This document shows, piece by piece, positions 1-9,649 of a DNA stretch of 64,000 nt (positions are counted from its first letter, which is position 1; each line of letters opens with the position of its first letter). Source of the DNA: Psychroserpens sp. NJDZ02 (GTDB lineage: Bacteria > Bacteroidota > Bacteroidia > Flavobacteriales > Flavobacteriaceae); NCBI RefSeq assembly GCF_004843725.1, contig NZ_CP039451.1:1176501-1240500 (forward strand), given 5' to 3'. A model generated the notes under the pieces. The model worked only from the letters and a program-made list of their open reading frames with translations, did not search any database and had not been told where the DNA came from. The translations under genes and the position numbers were made by a program.

Positions 1-105
1 AAGCTCTTAGATTTTGCACAAAATGTAATAAATAAAACAGATTTAAATAATAGTGAGGTTTTCAGCACTAAATTAAAAGATTACTTTGAAAATGAAAATA
101 TCTAA
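1..105 (+). CDS. C-terminal end of an unidentified protein (partial)
   Basis: An open frame enters from the left edge of the window and ends at a TAA at 103-105. The visible tail has 34 residues, is rich in K, N, D and E, and ends in ENENI. No domain can be recognised from this fragment. Its stop overlaps the ATG of the following GTPase gene (92) by 14 bases, so the two are probably cotranscribed and translationally coupled. Bacterial Ras-like GTPases often sit beside regulators such as roadblock proteins, but this fragment is too short to assign. Confidence 0.6.
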   Translation, partial: KLLDFAQNVINKTDLNNSEVFSTKLKDYFENENI

Positions 106-586
106 AAAAATAGTTCTAATTGGTCATTTTGGTGTAGGAAAATCTTCTTTAATAAGACGATTTGTACAAGACACCTTTAGTGAAGATTATAAAGTAACCA
201 TTGGTGTACATGTCTTAAAAAAGGAAATTACACTACCTAAAACTAATGACGACATTACACTAGTTATTTGGGATTTAGAAGGAAACGATGACATCTCTAA
301 TACAAGACCGTCGTACTTACTTGGTACAAATGGGTTTTTATATGTATTTGATATGACTAGACCAGCAACCTACGAAAAACTAGAATCTGACTTAGATTAT
401 ATTAAAGACCGCTACCCAAAAACACCGATAAAAGTTATTGGTAATAAAAAAGATTTAGTCACAAACGAATTTATTAAGCAAAACAAAGACGTTTTTGGAC
501 GCTTTGTCGATTTTTATACAAGTGCAAAGTCAGGTAAAAATGTTGAGGATGTTTTTACTAAATTAGCGGAAGCCTTAACCAAATAA
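92..586 (+). CDS. Small Ras/Rab-like GTPase
   Basis: The protein has about 164 residues, the size of a bare Ras-superfamily G domain. The P-loop is GHFGVGKSSL near residue 12. The switch II region reads WDLEGNDD, a variant of the usual WDTAGQE that lacks the catalytic Gln. GNKKDL is the guanine-specificity NKxD motif, and TSAKSG is the G5 motif. The frame can be extended to a TTG at 86, but the ATG at 92 is the better start. It overlaps the upstream gene and lies 10 bases before a hybrid histidine kinase, which suggests a cytoplasmic signalling operon. The missing Gln suggests slow or partner-dependent GTP hydrolysis, as in MglA-type GTPases (inference). Confidence 0.85.
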   Translation: MKISKKIVLIGHFGVGKSSLIRRFVQDTFSEDYKVTIGVHVLKKEITLPKTNDDITLVIWDLEGNDDISNTRPSYLLGTNGFLYVFDMTRPATYEKLESDLDYIKDRYPKTPIKVIGNKKDLVTNEFIKQNKDVFGRFVDFYTSAKSGKNVEDVFTKLAEALTK

Positions 587-596
587 GCCAAAACAA

Positions 597-2123
597 ATGC
601 TAGAGCACTACAAAAAAGAATATTGCCAATCTGTAAATCAATACATTGTTATTGATTTAGATGGAACCGTAAAAGAATCTGACGATATTATTTTTACTAA
701 TATAGTTGGTGAAAACATATCAAACATTCACCCCTTTTTTGAAAGTATACATGTTGCGCTTCAAGAAGAAAATCAAAAACACGTTTTCTCTTGTATACAT
801 TTGACCAATCAAAAAAACGAAACAATAATTACAGATATTATTGTAAAAACATTTGATGGCAAAAAACCAGCTCTAGTGGTTATTTTAGACCTAACTGTAC
901 ATTACGATAATTACCAAACAACTGCTCAAGTAAGAAACGAATCTGTAATAAATTCGCAGATTTTAGAACTAAAAAACGAATACCTTCAAGAAAAAGAAGT
1001 GTTTAAAAATGCTTTTATCGCAAACTTTAGTCACGAATTAAGAGATCCGTTAACTGGTGTTTTAACCTTTTCGGACATCCTAAAAAAGACTAATTTAAAT
1101 GACGAACAACTTAATTACTTAAAAGTAATTGACTCGTCTTCAAGCTACCTAAAGCATTTAATTGAGGACATATTAGACATCTCTAAAATTGAAGCCGGAA
1201 AGTTAGAACTTGTTATCGAACCTTTTGATTTAAGAGAATTATTAGAAGACATAGAACACGTTTTTAAAATCAAAGCCGAACAAAAAGGTATAGAACTAAT
1301 TACAAATTTTAATGACAACCTACCAGCAGTAATTGGTGGTGATACGTTAAGACTAAGACAAGTCCTTAGTAATCTTTTAGAAAACGCGATCAAATTTACA
1401 GAGGTGGGAACAGTAACGTTTAACGTCTCATTAAACCAAATAAGAGCGCAAAAAGCCAACATACACTTTCAAATTATAGATACTGGAATAGGTATGGATA
1501 AAGATAATCTAGACGATATTTTTACCAGTTTCACGCAACTTAACACAAGTCAATCCTATAATAAAGGTGCTGGACTAGGATTAGCTATTGCAAAACACTT
1601 AGTTAGTTTAACAAATAGTGTAATTAATGTAGACTCGACTTTAGGAGAAGGTAGTGCCTTTTCCACCAATATTAATTTCAAGTTAGATCATAACTACAAA
1701 TTAGAAACTAAAAAGAAAACCAAGGTTGCAGACAAACCAAAATCTAATAAAAAATACAGTATCCTATTAGTTGAAGATTCTGAAATCACTCAACTCTCTA
1801 TCTTAAAAATCTTAGCGTCTAGAGGTAACTACTTTTTGGATATTGTAACACGCGGAGAAGATGTGATTCCTAGAATAGAAAACTCAGAGTTTGATTTAGT
1901 CCTAATGGATATTAAACTTCCTAACAGTTATGGTGACGAGATCACCAAACTGATACGACAAATGCCAGAGCGCGAACATAAAAAAGTACCTGTAATAGCA
2001 CTAACCGCTAGGGTATTTAAAGACGATTTAAAACGCTATAAAAAAGCGGGAATAAATGACGTCATAAAAAAACCATTTGACGAGGAGACACTAATAACAA
2101 AAATTGAAGAATACCTAAAATAA
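597..2123 (+). CDS. Hybrid sensor histidine kinase/response regulator
   Basis: This is a cytoplasmic hybrid kinase of 508 residues with no membrane segment. Residues 1-105 look like a PAS-type sensor fold, followed by a short coiled segment. The HisKA box NFSHELRDPLTG has the phosphoacceptor His at residue 146. The HATPase has an N box (NLLENAIKF), a G1 box (DTGIGM) and a G2 box (GAGLGLAI). The C-terminal receiver starts at ILLVEDSE, has the phosphoacceptor Asp at residue 438 (LVLMDIKLP), and ends with the conserved Lys in KKPFD. It follows the Ras-like GTPase by 10 bases, so the GTPase may be an input or output partner. A strong hairpin terminator follows the stop. Confidence 0.93.
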   Translation: MLEHYKKEYCQSVNQYIVIDLDGTVKESDDIIFTNIVGENISNIHPFFESIHVALQEENQKHVFSCIHLTNQKNETIITDIIVKTFDGKKPALVVILDLTVHYDNYQTTAQVRNESVINSQILELKNEYLQEKEVFKNAFIANFSHELRDPLTGVLTFSDILKKTNLNDEQLNYLKVIDSSSSYLKHLIEDILDISKIEAGKLELVIEPFDLRELLEDIEHVFKIKAEQKGIELITNFNDNLPAVIGGDTLRLRQVLSNLLENAIKFTEVGTVTFNVSLNQIRAQKANIHFQIIDTGIGMDKDNLDDIFTSFTQLNTSQSYNKGAGLGLAIAKHLVSLTNSVINVDSTLGEGSAFSTNINFKLDHNYKLETKKKTKVADKPKSNKKYSILLVEDSEITQLSILKILASRGNYFLDIVTRGEDVIPRIENSEFDLVLMDIKLPNSYGDEITKLIRQMPEREHKKVPVIALTARVFKDDLKRYKKAGINDVIKKPFDEETLITKIEEYLK

Positions 2124-2125
2124 AA

Positions 2126-2156
2126 AAAAGCGAACTATTAAGTTCGCTTTTTTTAT
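2126..2156 (+). terminator. Intrinsic terminator after the hybrid kinase gene
   Basis: A hairpin with stem AAGCGAACT/AGTTCGCTT is followed by a run of seven T. It starts just after the kinase stop codon. The A-run on the other side means it can also end the convergent TerB-family gene. Confidence 0.85.
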
Positions 2157-2174
2157 ATCATAAAAACAGAAATA

Positions 2175-2606
2175 TTATCTGTTCATTGTTTTAATCTCAT
2201 CAGTAAACGTATCCAAATCAACACCTTCATGTACCAGCTCTAAAGCTTTATGCGTTACATATTGTGCATTGCTAGATTTAAACCCTAAACCAACACATAA
2301 ACGCTCTAAAATAGCCGTTTGCTTAGGACCTTCAATATGATCAGCCCATACCATTCTTGATAAATCGTATAAACGCTCTAAACGTTGATCGTAAGAAGTT
2401 GGTGGATTAATTGGGTGTTCTTTATAATCAACCAATATCTGCTTATACTCCTCTTCACTAATATCTAAATTACGTGCTAAACGATCCAAAAACGCTTTCT
2501 CAGCCTCACTAATCACACCATCACTCATGGCTACACGTACTATTGCAGCAAAATGATCTTCATTACGCTTTTTAAATCCACTATCGAATAAATCTGAAAA
2601 TGACAT
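2175..2606 (-). CDS. TerB-family (tellurite resistance-like) protein
   Basis: The protein has 143 residues from the preferred ATG at 2606; an earlier in-frame ATG at 2633 would add nine residues (MQYKIKQKS) of poor quality. The all-helical TerB signature is present: HFAAIVRVAMSDGVISEAEKAFL, followed by a second acidic helix pair. TerB-like domains bind metal through acidic residues. Despite the name, most members are not shown to act on tellurite and serve as general stress or envelope adaptors. It is convergent with the hybrid kinase gene, and a single cistron appears likely. Confidence 0.8.
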   Translation of the reverse strand: MSFSDLFDSGFKKRNEDHFAAIVRVAMSDGVISEAEKAFLDRLARNLDISEEEYKQILVDYKEHPINPPTSYDQRLERLYDLSRMVWADHIEGPKQTAILERLCVGLGFKSSNAQYVTHKALELVHEGVDLDTFTDEIKTMNR

Positions 2607-2685
2607 ACTTTTTTGTTTAATTTTATACTGCAAATATAGTTAAACCCAACACCTTTTAAAATTAAAAGTTTATTTTTTTGGGCGT

Positions 2686-2745
2686 TTAATTAACACCTTT
2701 TAATAGGTGTTAAATAACAGGCTCTCGCGGCTCGCTCTCTGCGAG
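2686..2745. repeat. Two intergenic palindromes
   Basis: The gap 2607-2868 holds a near-perfect palindrome, TTAACACCT/AGGTGTTAA, at 2689-2713. A GC-rich hairpin with CTCGC/GCGAG arms follows at about 2722-2743, unusually GC-rich for this genome. These may be terminators or dispersed palindromic elements. A TATATTTG box at 2845-2852 could be the -7 element of the mfd promoter, but no clear -33 box is seen. Confidence 0.4.
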
Positions 2746-2868
2746 GAGCTCAAACAAACCACTCCATCCCTAACGCATTTACTAAACAATACTACTAAAA
2801 AGTTAAATTTTGTAAATCTAAAAGCTATTATTTTTTGCATTGCTTATATTTGCATAAACTAAAGTTAA

Positions 2869-5800
2869 GTGAGTAAAAACGTAATCTCGCAGACCTATTT
2901 AAAGTCTTTGCAATTGCAAAAACTTCATACTGCTATAGCCCAAACCCAAAGTAAGACACATTTAAAAGGTTTAGTAGGCTCTTCCCTATCCTACGCTATA
3001 ACACAAACGTTTAAAAATAGTGACCTTCCTTTTTTACTTATTTTTAATGATAAAGAAGAAGCTGCCTTTTACCTCAACGATTTAGAGCAACTCGTAAACA
3101 AAACAGACGTCCTCTTTTATCCAGGGAGCTACCGTAGACCTTATCAAATAGAAGAAACTGATAATGCTAATGTATTGTTACGGTCTGAAGTCTTAAACCG
3201 TATTAACTCGCGTAAAAAACCCGCAATTATAGTTACTTATCCTGATGCGCTATTTGAAAAAGTAGTCACCAGAAAAGAACTAGAACGTAATACCCTAAAA
3301 ATTACAGTAAACGATAGCTTATCAATAGATTTTGTCAACGAAATTCTGTTTGAATACAAATTTAAACGCGTTGATTTTGTTACAGAACCAGGAGAATTTT
3401 CTGTACGTGGTGGAATTGTAGATGTATTTTCTTTCTCTCATGACGAGCCCTATCGTATCGAGTTTTTTGGAGACGAAGTAGACAGTATTAGAACTTTTGA
3501 TGTCGAAACGCAATTATCAACAGAACAGATAAAAAAAATTAGCGTCATTCCCAACGTTGCTAATAAGTTAATGGACGAGTCCAGGCAAAGCTTTTTAAAA
3601 TATATTGCACAAAAAACTGTCGTTTTTGGTAAAAACTTCGATTTGACTTTTGATAGGATTGATGACTTTTTTGATAAAGCAATTGCTGCTTTTGTAAACC
3701 TCAATCCAGACATAAAACACGCAAAACCATCAGAGTTATTCTGTAATGCTGCCGAACTTAAAAAACAACTGTTAGACTTTACCTTAGTAGAGTTTGGTAC
3801 AGATACCGTTTTTAACACTACCGAAACCATACAACACAACACCTCGCCTCAACCTGCTTTTAACAAGCAGTTTAATTTATTAATAGACAATTTAAACAGT
3901 AATCACAATAACGATTACACCAATTATATTGCTTGTGTTAGCGAGCAGCAAGCAAAACGTTTTCATGATATTTTTGACGATGTCGAACAAGATGTACATT
4001 ACCAAACAATAACATTGTCATTATACCAAGGGTTTGTCGACCATGACAATAAATTAGTCGTTTATACAGATCACCAAATTTTTGAACGCTATCATAAATT
4101 TCATGTAAAAAATGGTTACGCTAAAAAGCAAGCCATCACCTTAAAAGACTTAACTAATCTTGATATTGGAGACTATGTAACACATATAGATCATGGAATT
4201 GGAAAATTTGGTGGACTTCAAAAAATAGATGTCGAAGGTAAAAAACAAGAAGCTATAAAATTGGTTTACGGAGAGCGCGACGTCTTATATTTAAGCATAC
4301 ACTCTCTTCATAAAATAACTAAATTTAATGGTAAGGATGGTAAACCACCAAAAGTTTATAAACTAGGTAGTAAAGCTTGGAAAACACTTAAAGAAAAAAC
4401 AAAATCTAGAGTTAAGCACGTTGCTTTCAACTTAATTAAACTATATGCTAAACGTAAACTAGAGAAAGGATACCAATATAAACAGGACAGCTATTTACAA
4501 CACGAATTAGAGGCTTCTTTTATTTATGAAGATACTCCCGACCAAATTACCGCGACAGCAGACATAAAAGTCGATATGGAAAGCGAGCGTCCAATGGATC
4601 GCTTAATTTGTGGTGATGTTGGTTTTGGAAAAACAGAAGTTGCGATACGTGCCGCATTTAAAGCTGTTGATAATGGAAAGCAGGTTGCTATTTTAGTACC
4701 TACAACCATATTAGCGTTTCAACATCATAAAACTTTTTCAGAACGTTTAAAAGACTTTCCTGTAACGGTGGATTATGTCAACCGTTTTAGAACAGCTAAA
4801 CAGAAAAAAGACACCTTAGAAAAGCTAGAAAAAGGACATGTAGATATCATCATAGGTACGCATCAACTAGCAAGTAAAAATGTAAAATTTAAAGACTTAG
4901 GATTATTAATTGTCGACGAAGAGCAAAAGTTTGGAGTTGCCGTTAAAGAAAAGCTAAAAACGCTAAAAGATAATGTAGACGTTTTAACGCTTACAGCCAC
5001 ACCAATACCAAGAACATTACAGTTTAGCTTAATGGCAGCTAGAGATTTATCGGTGATCACCACGCCTCCACCAAATCGTTATCCTATAGAAAGTAATGTT
5101 ATACGATTTACAGAAGAAGCTATTAGGGATGCTGTAAGTTATGAAATAGAACGTGGTGGCCAGATCTTTTTTATTCATAATCGTATAGAAAACATTAAAG
5201 AAGTTGCTGGTATGATACAGCGTTTAGTACCAGATGCAAAAATCGGTATTGGACATGGGCAATTAGAAGGTAAAAAACTAGAAAGCTTAATGCTAGGCTT
5301 TATGGATGGTGATTTTGATGTTTTAGTCAGTACTACCATTATAGAAAGTGGATTAGACGTCCCAAATGCCAATACTATTTTTATCAATAACGCTAATAAT
5401 TTTGGATTAAGTGACTTACACCAAATGCGTGGACGTGTTGGACGAAGTAACAAAAAAGCATTCTGTTATTTTATAACACCAGAATACTCGGCAATGACTG
5501 ATGACGCCAGAAAACGTATCCAAGCATTAGAGCAGTTTACAGAACTAGGTAGTGGTTTTAATATCGCCATGAAAGATTTAGAAATCCGTGGTGCTGGAGA
5601 TTTATTGGGAGGTGAACAAAGTGGTTTTATTAATGAAATCGGTTTTGATACTTACCAAAAAATACTAAACGAAGCGATTGAAGAGCTTAAAGAAAACGAA
5701 TTTAAAGACCTTTACAACGAACCTTTAGAAAACAAAGAATACGTTAAAGATATTACAATAGATACCGATTTTGAGCTACTATTCCCAGACGATTATGTTA

Positions 5801-6207
5801 ATAATATTGCAGAGCGTTTAAACCTTTATACTCAATTAAACAATTTCAAAACTGAAGCGGAATTAGCAGAATTTGAAACACAACTTTCAGACCGTTTTGG
5901 AGAGTTACCAATCCAAGTTATAGACTTAATTAATAGTGTACGCATCAAATGGATCGCGACTAAATTAGGTATGGAAAAAGTAATAATGAAGCAAGGTAAA
6001 CTTATTAGTTACTTTATAAATGACCAACAAAGTAGCTTTTACCAAAGTCCTAATTTCACCAAACTCTTAAAATACGTACAGTCACACCCTCAGGCTTGTA
6101 AAATGAAAGAAAAACAGACTAGAAATGGCTTGCGTTTATTACTTACCTTTGACAACATTAAAACAGTAAAAAAGGCCCTAAACGCCTTAAATCCAATTTT
6201 GGAATAG
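2869..6207 (+). CDS. mfd: Transcription-repair coupling factor Mfd
   Basis: The protein has 1112 residues, the usual size for Mfd. It removes RNA polymerase stalled at DNA lesions and recruits UvrA. The N-terminal UvrB-like module is followed by the RNA polymerase interaction domain (about residues 430-500, GDYVTHIDHGIGKFGGL). The SF2 translocase has Walker A GDVGFGKTE, the DEEQ box (VDEEQKFG), TLTATPIPRT, and the QMRGRVGRS motif. The C-terminal TRCF domain that contacts UvrA runs from about residue 965. Translation starts at a GTG directly after an in-frame TAA, and no nearby ATG gives full length. Confidence 0.97.
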   Translation: MSKNVISQTYLKSLQLQKLHTAIAQTQSKTHLKGLVGSSLSYAITQTFKNSDLPFLLIFNDKEEAAFYLNDLEQLVNKTDVLFYPGSYRRPYQIEETDNANVLLRSEVLNRINSRKKPAIIVTYPDALFEKVVTRKELERNTLKITVNDSLSIDFVNEILFEYKFKRVDFVTEPGEFSVRGGIVDVFSFSHDEPYRIEFFGDEVDSIRTFDVETQLSTEQIKKISVIPNVANKLMDESRQSFLKYIAQKTVVFGKNFDLTFDRIDDFFDKAIAAFVNLNPDIKHAKPSELFCNAAELKKQLLDFTLVEFGTDTVFNTTETIQHNTSPQPAFNKQFNLLIDNLNSNHNNDYTNYIACVSEQQAKRFHDIFDDVEQDVHYQTITLSLYQGFVDHDNKLVVYTDHQIFERYHKFHVKNGYAKKQAITLKDLTNLDIGDYVTHIDHGIGKFGGLQKIDVEGKKQEAIKLVYGERDVLYLSIHSLHKITKFNGKDGKPPKVYKLGSKAWKTLKEKTKSRVKHVAFNLIKLYAKRKLEKGYQYKQDSYLQHELEASFIYEDTPDQITATADIKVDMESERPMDRLICGDVGFGKTEVAIRAAFKAVDNGKQVAILVPTTILAFQHHKTFSERLKDFPVTVDYVNRFRTAKQKKDTLEKLEKGHVDIIIGTHQLASKNVKFKDLGLLIVDEEQKFGVAVKEKLKTLKDNVDVLTLTATPIPRTLQFSLMAARDLSVITTPPPNRYPIESNVIRFTEEAIRDAVSYEIERGGQIFFIHNRIENIKEVAGMIQRLVPDAKIGIGHGQLEGKKLESLMLGFMDGDFDVLVSTTIIESGLDVPNANTIFINNANNFGLSDLHQMRGRVGRSNKKAFCYFITPEYSAMTDDARKRIQALEQFTELGSGFNIAMKDLEIRGAGDLLGGEQSGFINEIGFDTYQKILNEAIEELKENEFKDLYNEPLENKEYVKDITIDTDFELLFPDDYVNNIAERLNLYTQLNNFKTEAELAEFETQLSDRFGELPIQVIDLINSVRIKWIATKLGMEKVIMKQGKLISYFINDQQSSFYQSPNFTKLLKYVQSHPQACKMKEKQTRNGLRLLLTFDNIKTVKKALNALNPILE

Positions 6208-6239
6208 TTTTTGAAATTATAATAGAAAAACCATAAATA

Positions 6240-7610
6240 ATGTATAAAAAAATATTTTTTTTATTAGCTATATTACCCAATTTTATAGCGGCACAAAACA
6301 CAATAAAAGGAACTTTTACTCCAGCAGAACAATTTAAGTTCGCGTTTTTATATCACGTTACAGCTGATACCTCAATTTTTGTGGACAATACCGATATTTC
6401 AGAAGATGGGAGTTTTGTATTCAATCTAAAAAAAAATCAAGCACCAGGAACCTACCGCATTGTTTATGCGCAACCTCAAGATGAGTATAATTTTGACCTG
6501 TTATATAATAATGAGGATATTGAATTGACCTTCGACTTAGAAAAAGGTTTAGAGTTTATAACCTCTGACGAAAACAAACTATGGGACTCATACAACAACA
6601 GCATGTCTATGATTGGTCAGAGCCTAAATGCTTTTTACACTTCCGGAGGAAAAAAACAGAGAGATTTTAAAAAAATTATTGAGATACTTAGTACAACACA
6701 GTCCGAATTTGAAAAAGCAGCCGAAGGCAAATTAGTCCTTAACTTTATAACGGCCAGTCAACCTTATATACCAGAAAATTTAATAGATGCTAAGACCTTT
6801 ACGGAAAATGCTAAAAACAACTATTTTAAGCATATCAATTTTGGTAATCCGATACTTCAAAATTCAAATTTTTTAATTGAAGCGACCTTAAACTATGTAT
6901 TTAATTTTGTTGATAACGAGGACAAAAACGCATCCTACATCACTAATATTAATACAGTAGAAAAAGCTATTGGAAATAATCCTAAAGTAAAGAAAATTCT
7001 ATTAGAAATTTTATGGTCCCAATTTGCAATTGAAGAAAATGAACCTGTAGCTAATCACATTGCAAACGCTTATTTATTAGATATTGCAAAAACAGCAAAT
7101 GACACCGAACTGGTTAATGATCTAAATTACTTCAAAAATGCTTCTGTTGGTAATATCGGGCCTGATTTTGAAATTATTATTTATGATGAAGACGGTGAAG
7201 CTACTACAAAAAAAATGCATGATTTAGAAGAAGCTAACAACTATCTAGTTGTTTTTTGGAGTACGACATGTTCACATTGTTTAGACGAGATACCAGAACT
7301 GCATAAGCTAGTTGAAACTCTAGAAGATAGTCAATTAAAAGTCATAGCAATTGCTTTAGATGAAGACCGCTACAGATGGAAAGACATGACGTATAAATTT
7401 CCAGAATTTTATCATGTTTTTGGCGAAGGAAAATGGGACAACCCCATTGGAGACAATTATAATGTAAAGGCAACCCCAAGTTATTTTGTTTTAGATAAGA
7501 ACAAAAAAATAATCAACAAGCCTTATAATGTTAAAGCGTTTGAGGACTATTTCAAAACCTTACCTCAACCTAAAAAAGAGATCGAAGAAGGACCATCAAA
7601 AAAAGAATAA
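6240..7610 (+). CDS. Secreted TlpA-like thioredoxin-fold protein
   Basis: The protein has 456 residues with a signal peptide (MYKKIFFLLAILPNFIAAQ). The N-terminal half resembles the DUF4369 beta-sandwich common in Bacteroidetes TlpA-like proteins. The C-terminal third is a thioredoxin domain with active site WSTTCSHCLDE (Cys344 and Cys347) and a cis-Pro loop ATPSYFV. It is expected to act as a periplasmic thiol-disulfide reductase, possibly in cytochrome maturation or stress; the substrate is unknown. The C-terminus is highly charged. It starts 33 bases after mfd and ends before a strong hairpin. Confidence 0.87.
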   Translation: MYKKIFFLLAILPNFIAAQNTIKGTFTPAEQFKFAFLYHVTADTSIFVDNTDISEDGSFVFNLKKNQAPGTYRIVYAQPQDEYNFDLLYNNEDIELTFDLEKGLEFITSDENKLWDSYNNSMSMIGQSLNAFYTSGGKKQRDFKKIIEILSTTQSEFEKAAEGKLVLNFITASQPYIPENLIDAKTFTENAKNNYFKHINFGNPILQNSNFLIEATLNYVFNFVDNEDKNASYITNINTVEKAIGNNPKVKKILLEILWSQFAIEENEPVANHIANAYLLDIAKTANDTELVNDLNYFKNASVGNIGPDFEIIIYDEDGEATTKKMHDLEEANNYLVVFWSTTCSHCLDEIPELHKLVETLEDSQLKVIAIALDEDRYRWKDMTYKFPEFYHVFGEGKWDNPIGDNYNVKATPSYFVLDKNKKIINKPYNVKAFEDYFKTLPQPKKEIEEGPSKKE

Positions 7611-7639
7611 GTAACTTCTACTTATTTTAATATTAAAAA

Positions 7640-7680
7640 AAATGACAGTTGATTTAATTAAATCGACTGTCATTTTTTAT
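7640..7680. terminator. Bidirectional terminator between convergent genes
   Basis: A long hairpin, AAATGACAGT.../...ACTGTCATTT, is flanked by an A-run on the left and a T-run on the right. It can serve the TlpA-like gene on + and the DUF3298-like gene on -. Confidence 0.8.
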
Positions 7681-7710
7681 TTTATCCACTTTTTGAAACG
7701 CAGTTGTTTA

Positions 7711-8667
7711 TTAGTTTTTTATTTCATCATAACTTAAAAAATAATCCCCTTCACAAGCTTTCATAACGTGTGGATAAGTCGGCGTTAACAAAACACCTTC
7801 TGCTGTCAAATTCCATCGTTTATAATCCCAAGTGGACTCATCGACAAATTCATCACACTCATCTTGATTCTCGTCAGTTGGATCATAATATTTAGTTTTT
7901 AATACTTGAAAAAAATCAACATCAGGATATAATGTTTCAATACTATCAACCTCTCGAAGTGTTGTTAAGTCAAAAGTATAGCCAATACCTCCACGAAATG
8001 GATGCGCTCCACCACAATAAGCACTGTAGTATTTTGTGAAGCTTATAAAGCGATTATCACTACGATTAATTTCTATTGAAAATTCAAAAGAGTTACAATC
8101 TAACATAGCTTTTGCATCTTTAAGATGTAGTGAATCTAAAATAGGATTAAACATCGCTCTCTGTGCTTTGCTATACCCATTACCCAATCTAAAAAATTGT
8201 GTCTTAGAAAATTTCTCATGAAACCAGATAAGTTGTTTCTCTTGATAAGTACTGACACTATCTTTTTCAAAAGTTAGTCTTGGGATTCTAAAACTAGCAA
8301 TGGGATCTTGTTTTGTTTCGGTTAAAACAACACTATACGCTTGTTTTTTAAGCTGTAATACACCAATTAACTGAGTCTCTTTTTTTTGTAATCTAAACAC
8401 CTCCTTGGCGTCACCAACCTTATCTTCAAAATAGAACCAACCATCAACGACCGTAATAGTATCCTGACTAAAAACACCTCTTAACGGAATACTAATTAGT
8501 TTAGAATCGTAAAAATAAAAGCCATCTACCCTTTGTCCTGAACCATCATTATTTTGATCTTCATCAATATCTAATTCTAAATGAATAGGTAAATCACCAA
8601 CATGACCAACATAAGATTGTGACCACGTTATAATAGGGAAAAGTAGTAAGATGAGTTTCTTTTTCAT
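7711..8667 (-). CDS. Secreted DUF3298/DUF4163-like protein
   Basis: The 318-residue protein has a signal peptide (MKKKLILLLFPIITWSQS). The motif YYSAYCGGAHP in the C-terminal half resembles the signature of the DUF3298/DUF4163 family, exported proteins of unknown role. The N-terminal part is beta-rich and acidic. It is a single gene: the repeat cluster lies upstream and a bidirectional terminator downstream. No enzymatic residues are apparent. Confidence 0.6.
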   Translation of the reverse strand: MKKKLILLLFPIITWSQSYVGHVGDLPIHLELDIDEDQNNDGSGQRVDGFYFYDSKLISIPLRGVFSQDTITVVDGWFYFEDKVGDAKEVFRLQKKETQLIGVLQLKKQAYSVVLTETKQDPIASFRIPRLTFEKDSVSTYQEKQLIWFHEKFSKTQFFRLGNGYSKAQRAMFNPILDSLHLKDAKAMLDCNSFEFSIEINRSDNRFISFTKYYSAYCGGAHPFRGGIGYTFDLTTLREVDSIETLYPDVDFFQVLKTKYYDPTDENQDECDEFVDESTWDYKRWNLTAEGVLLTPTYPHVMKACEGDYFLSYDEIKN

Positions 8668-8699
8668 TAAAATATTTTTTAAACTTAGTTCTTTTTAAT

Positions 8700-9590
8700 T
8701 CTCGGTAGTATTTAATTGTATCGAAATGTCTTCAAAACAATAGTTCTCGATACAAAATGCAGAAAAAGCATTTCACTCCAACTGACGTGACCTGATTACT
8801 CTTACTTCTGTTATCTAGTCTTACTTAATCTAATATAGATTTTAAGTTATTACATCACTACTCAACATAACTAACATGTTAACATAACGATAAACACAAC
8901 GTCACATCGAGTGATTTGTGAGGCACGAGCAAATTGTATCGAGATGTCCTCAAAACAATAGTTCTCGATACAAAATGCAAAAAAAGCATTTCACTCGAAC
9001 TGACGTGACCTGATTACTCTCGCTTCTGTTATCTTTTTCTACTCAATTTGTTCTACTCAATCTAATATAGACTTTGATATATAACTTCACTAATAACCAT
9101 AACTCCAAAACAAACATAACGATAAACATAACGTCACATCGAGTGGTTTGTGAGGCACGAACAAATTGTATCGAGATGTCCTTAAAACAATAGTTCTCGA
9201 TACTAAATGCTGAAAAAGCATTTCACTCGAACTGACGTGACCTGATTACTCTTGCGGTCATTATCCGGTCTTACTGAATCTAACATAAAGCTTAAACTAT
9301 TACAAGACCACAAACACTAACATATCGATAAACACAACGTCACATCGAGTGGTTTGTAAGGCACGAGCAAATTGTATCGAGATGTCCTCAAAACAATAGT
9401 TCTCGATACTAAATGCAAAAAAAGCATTTCACTCGAACTGACGTGACCTGATTACTCTTGCGGTCATTACCCGGTCTTACTGAATCTAATATAAAGCTTA
9501 AACTATTACAAGACCACAAACACTAATACACCGATAAACAAAACGCCACATCAAGTGGTTTGTGAGGCACGAGCAAATTGTATCGCGATA
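8700..9590. repeat. Four-copy tandem repeat of about 205-235 bp
   Basis: The 980 bases between 8668 and 9649 contain no credible gene. They hold about four imperfect tandem units starting near 8717, 8937, 9168 and 9373. Each begins TTGTATCGAGATGTCC, runs into an imperfect hairpin (GTTCTCGATAC ... ACTCGAAC around a poly-A loop), then GACGTGACCTGATTACTC, a variable AT-rich stretch, and GTCACATCGAGTGGTTTG. Units 3 and 4 are the closest pair, so amplification is recent there. A degenerate partial unit follows at 9996-10060. Confidence 0.85.
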
Positions 9591-9649
9591 TTTCACCTCT
9601 TCCATTTATAAGATTACTTCGATCCTCGTAATGACGGTTAAATAAAAAA

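Noticed and set aside
8700..9590. Tandem repeats considered as a CRISPR array
   Set aside because: Repeats are over 100 bases and imperfect, spacers are not unique short segments, and there are no cas genes nearby.
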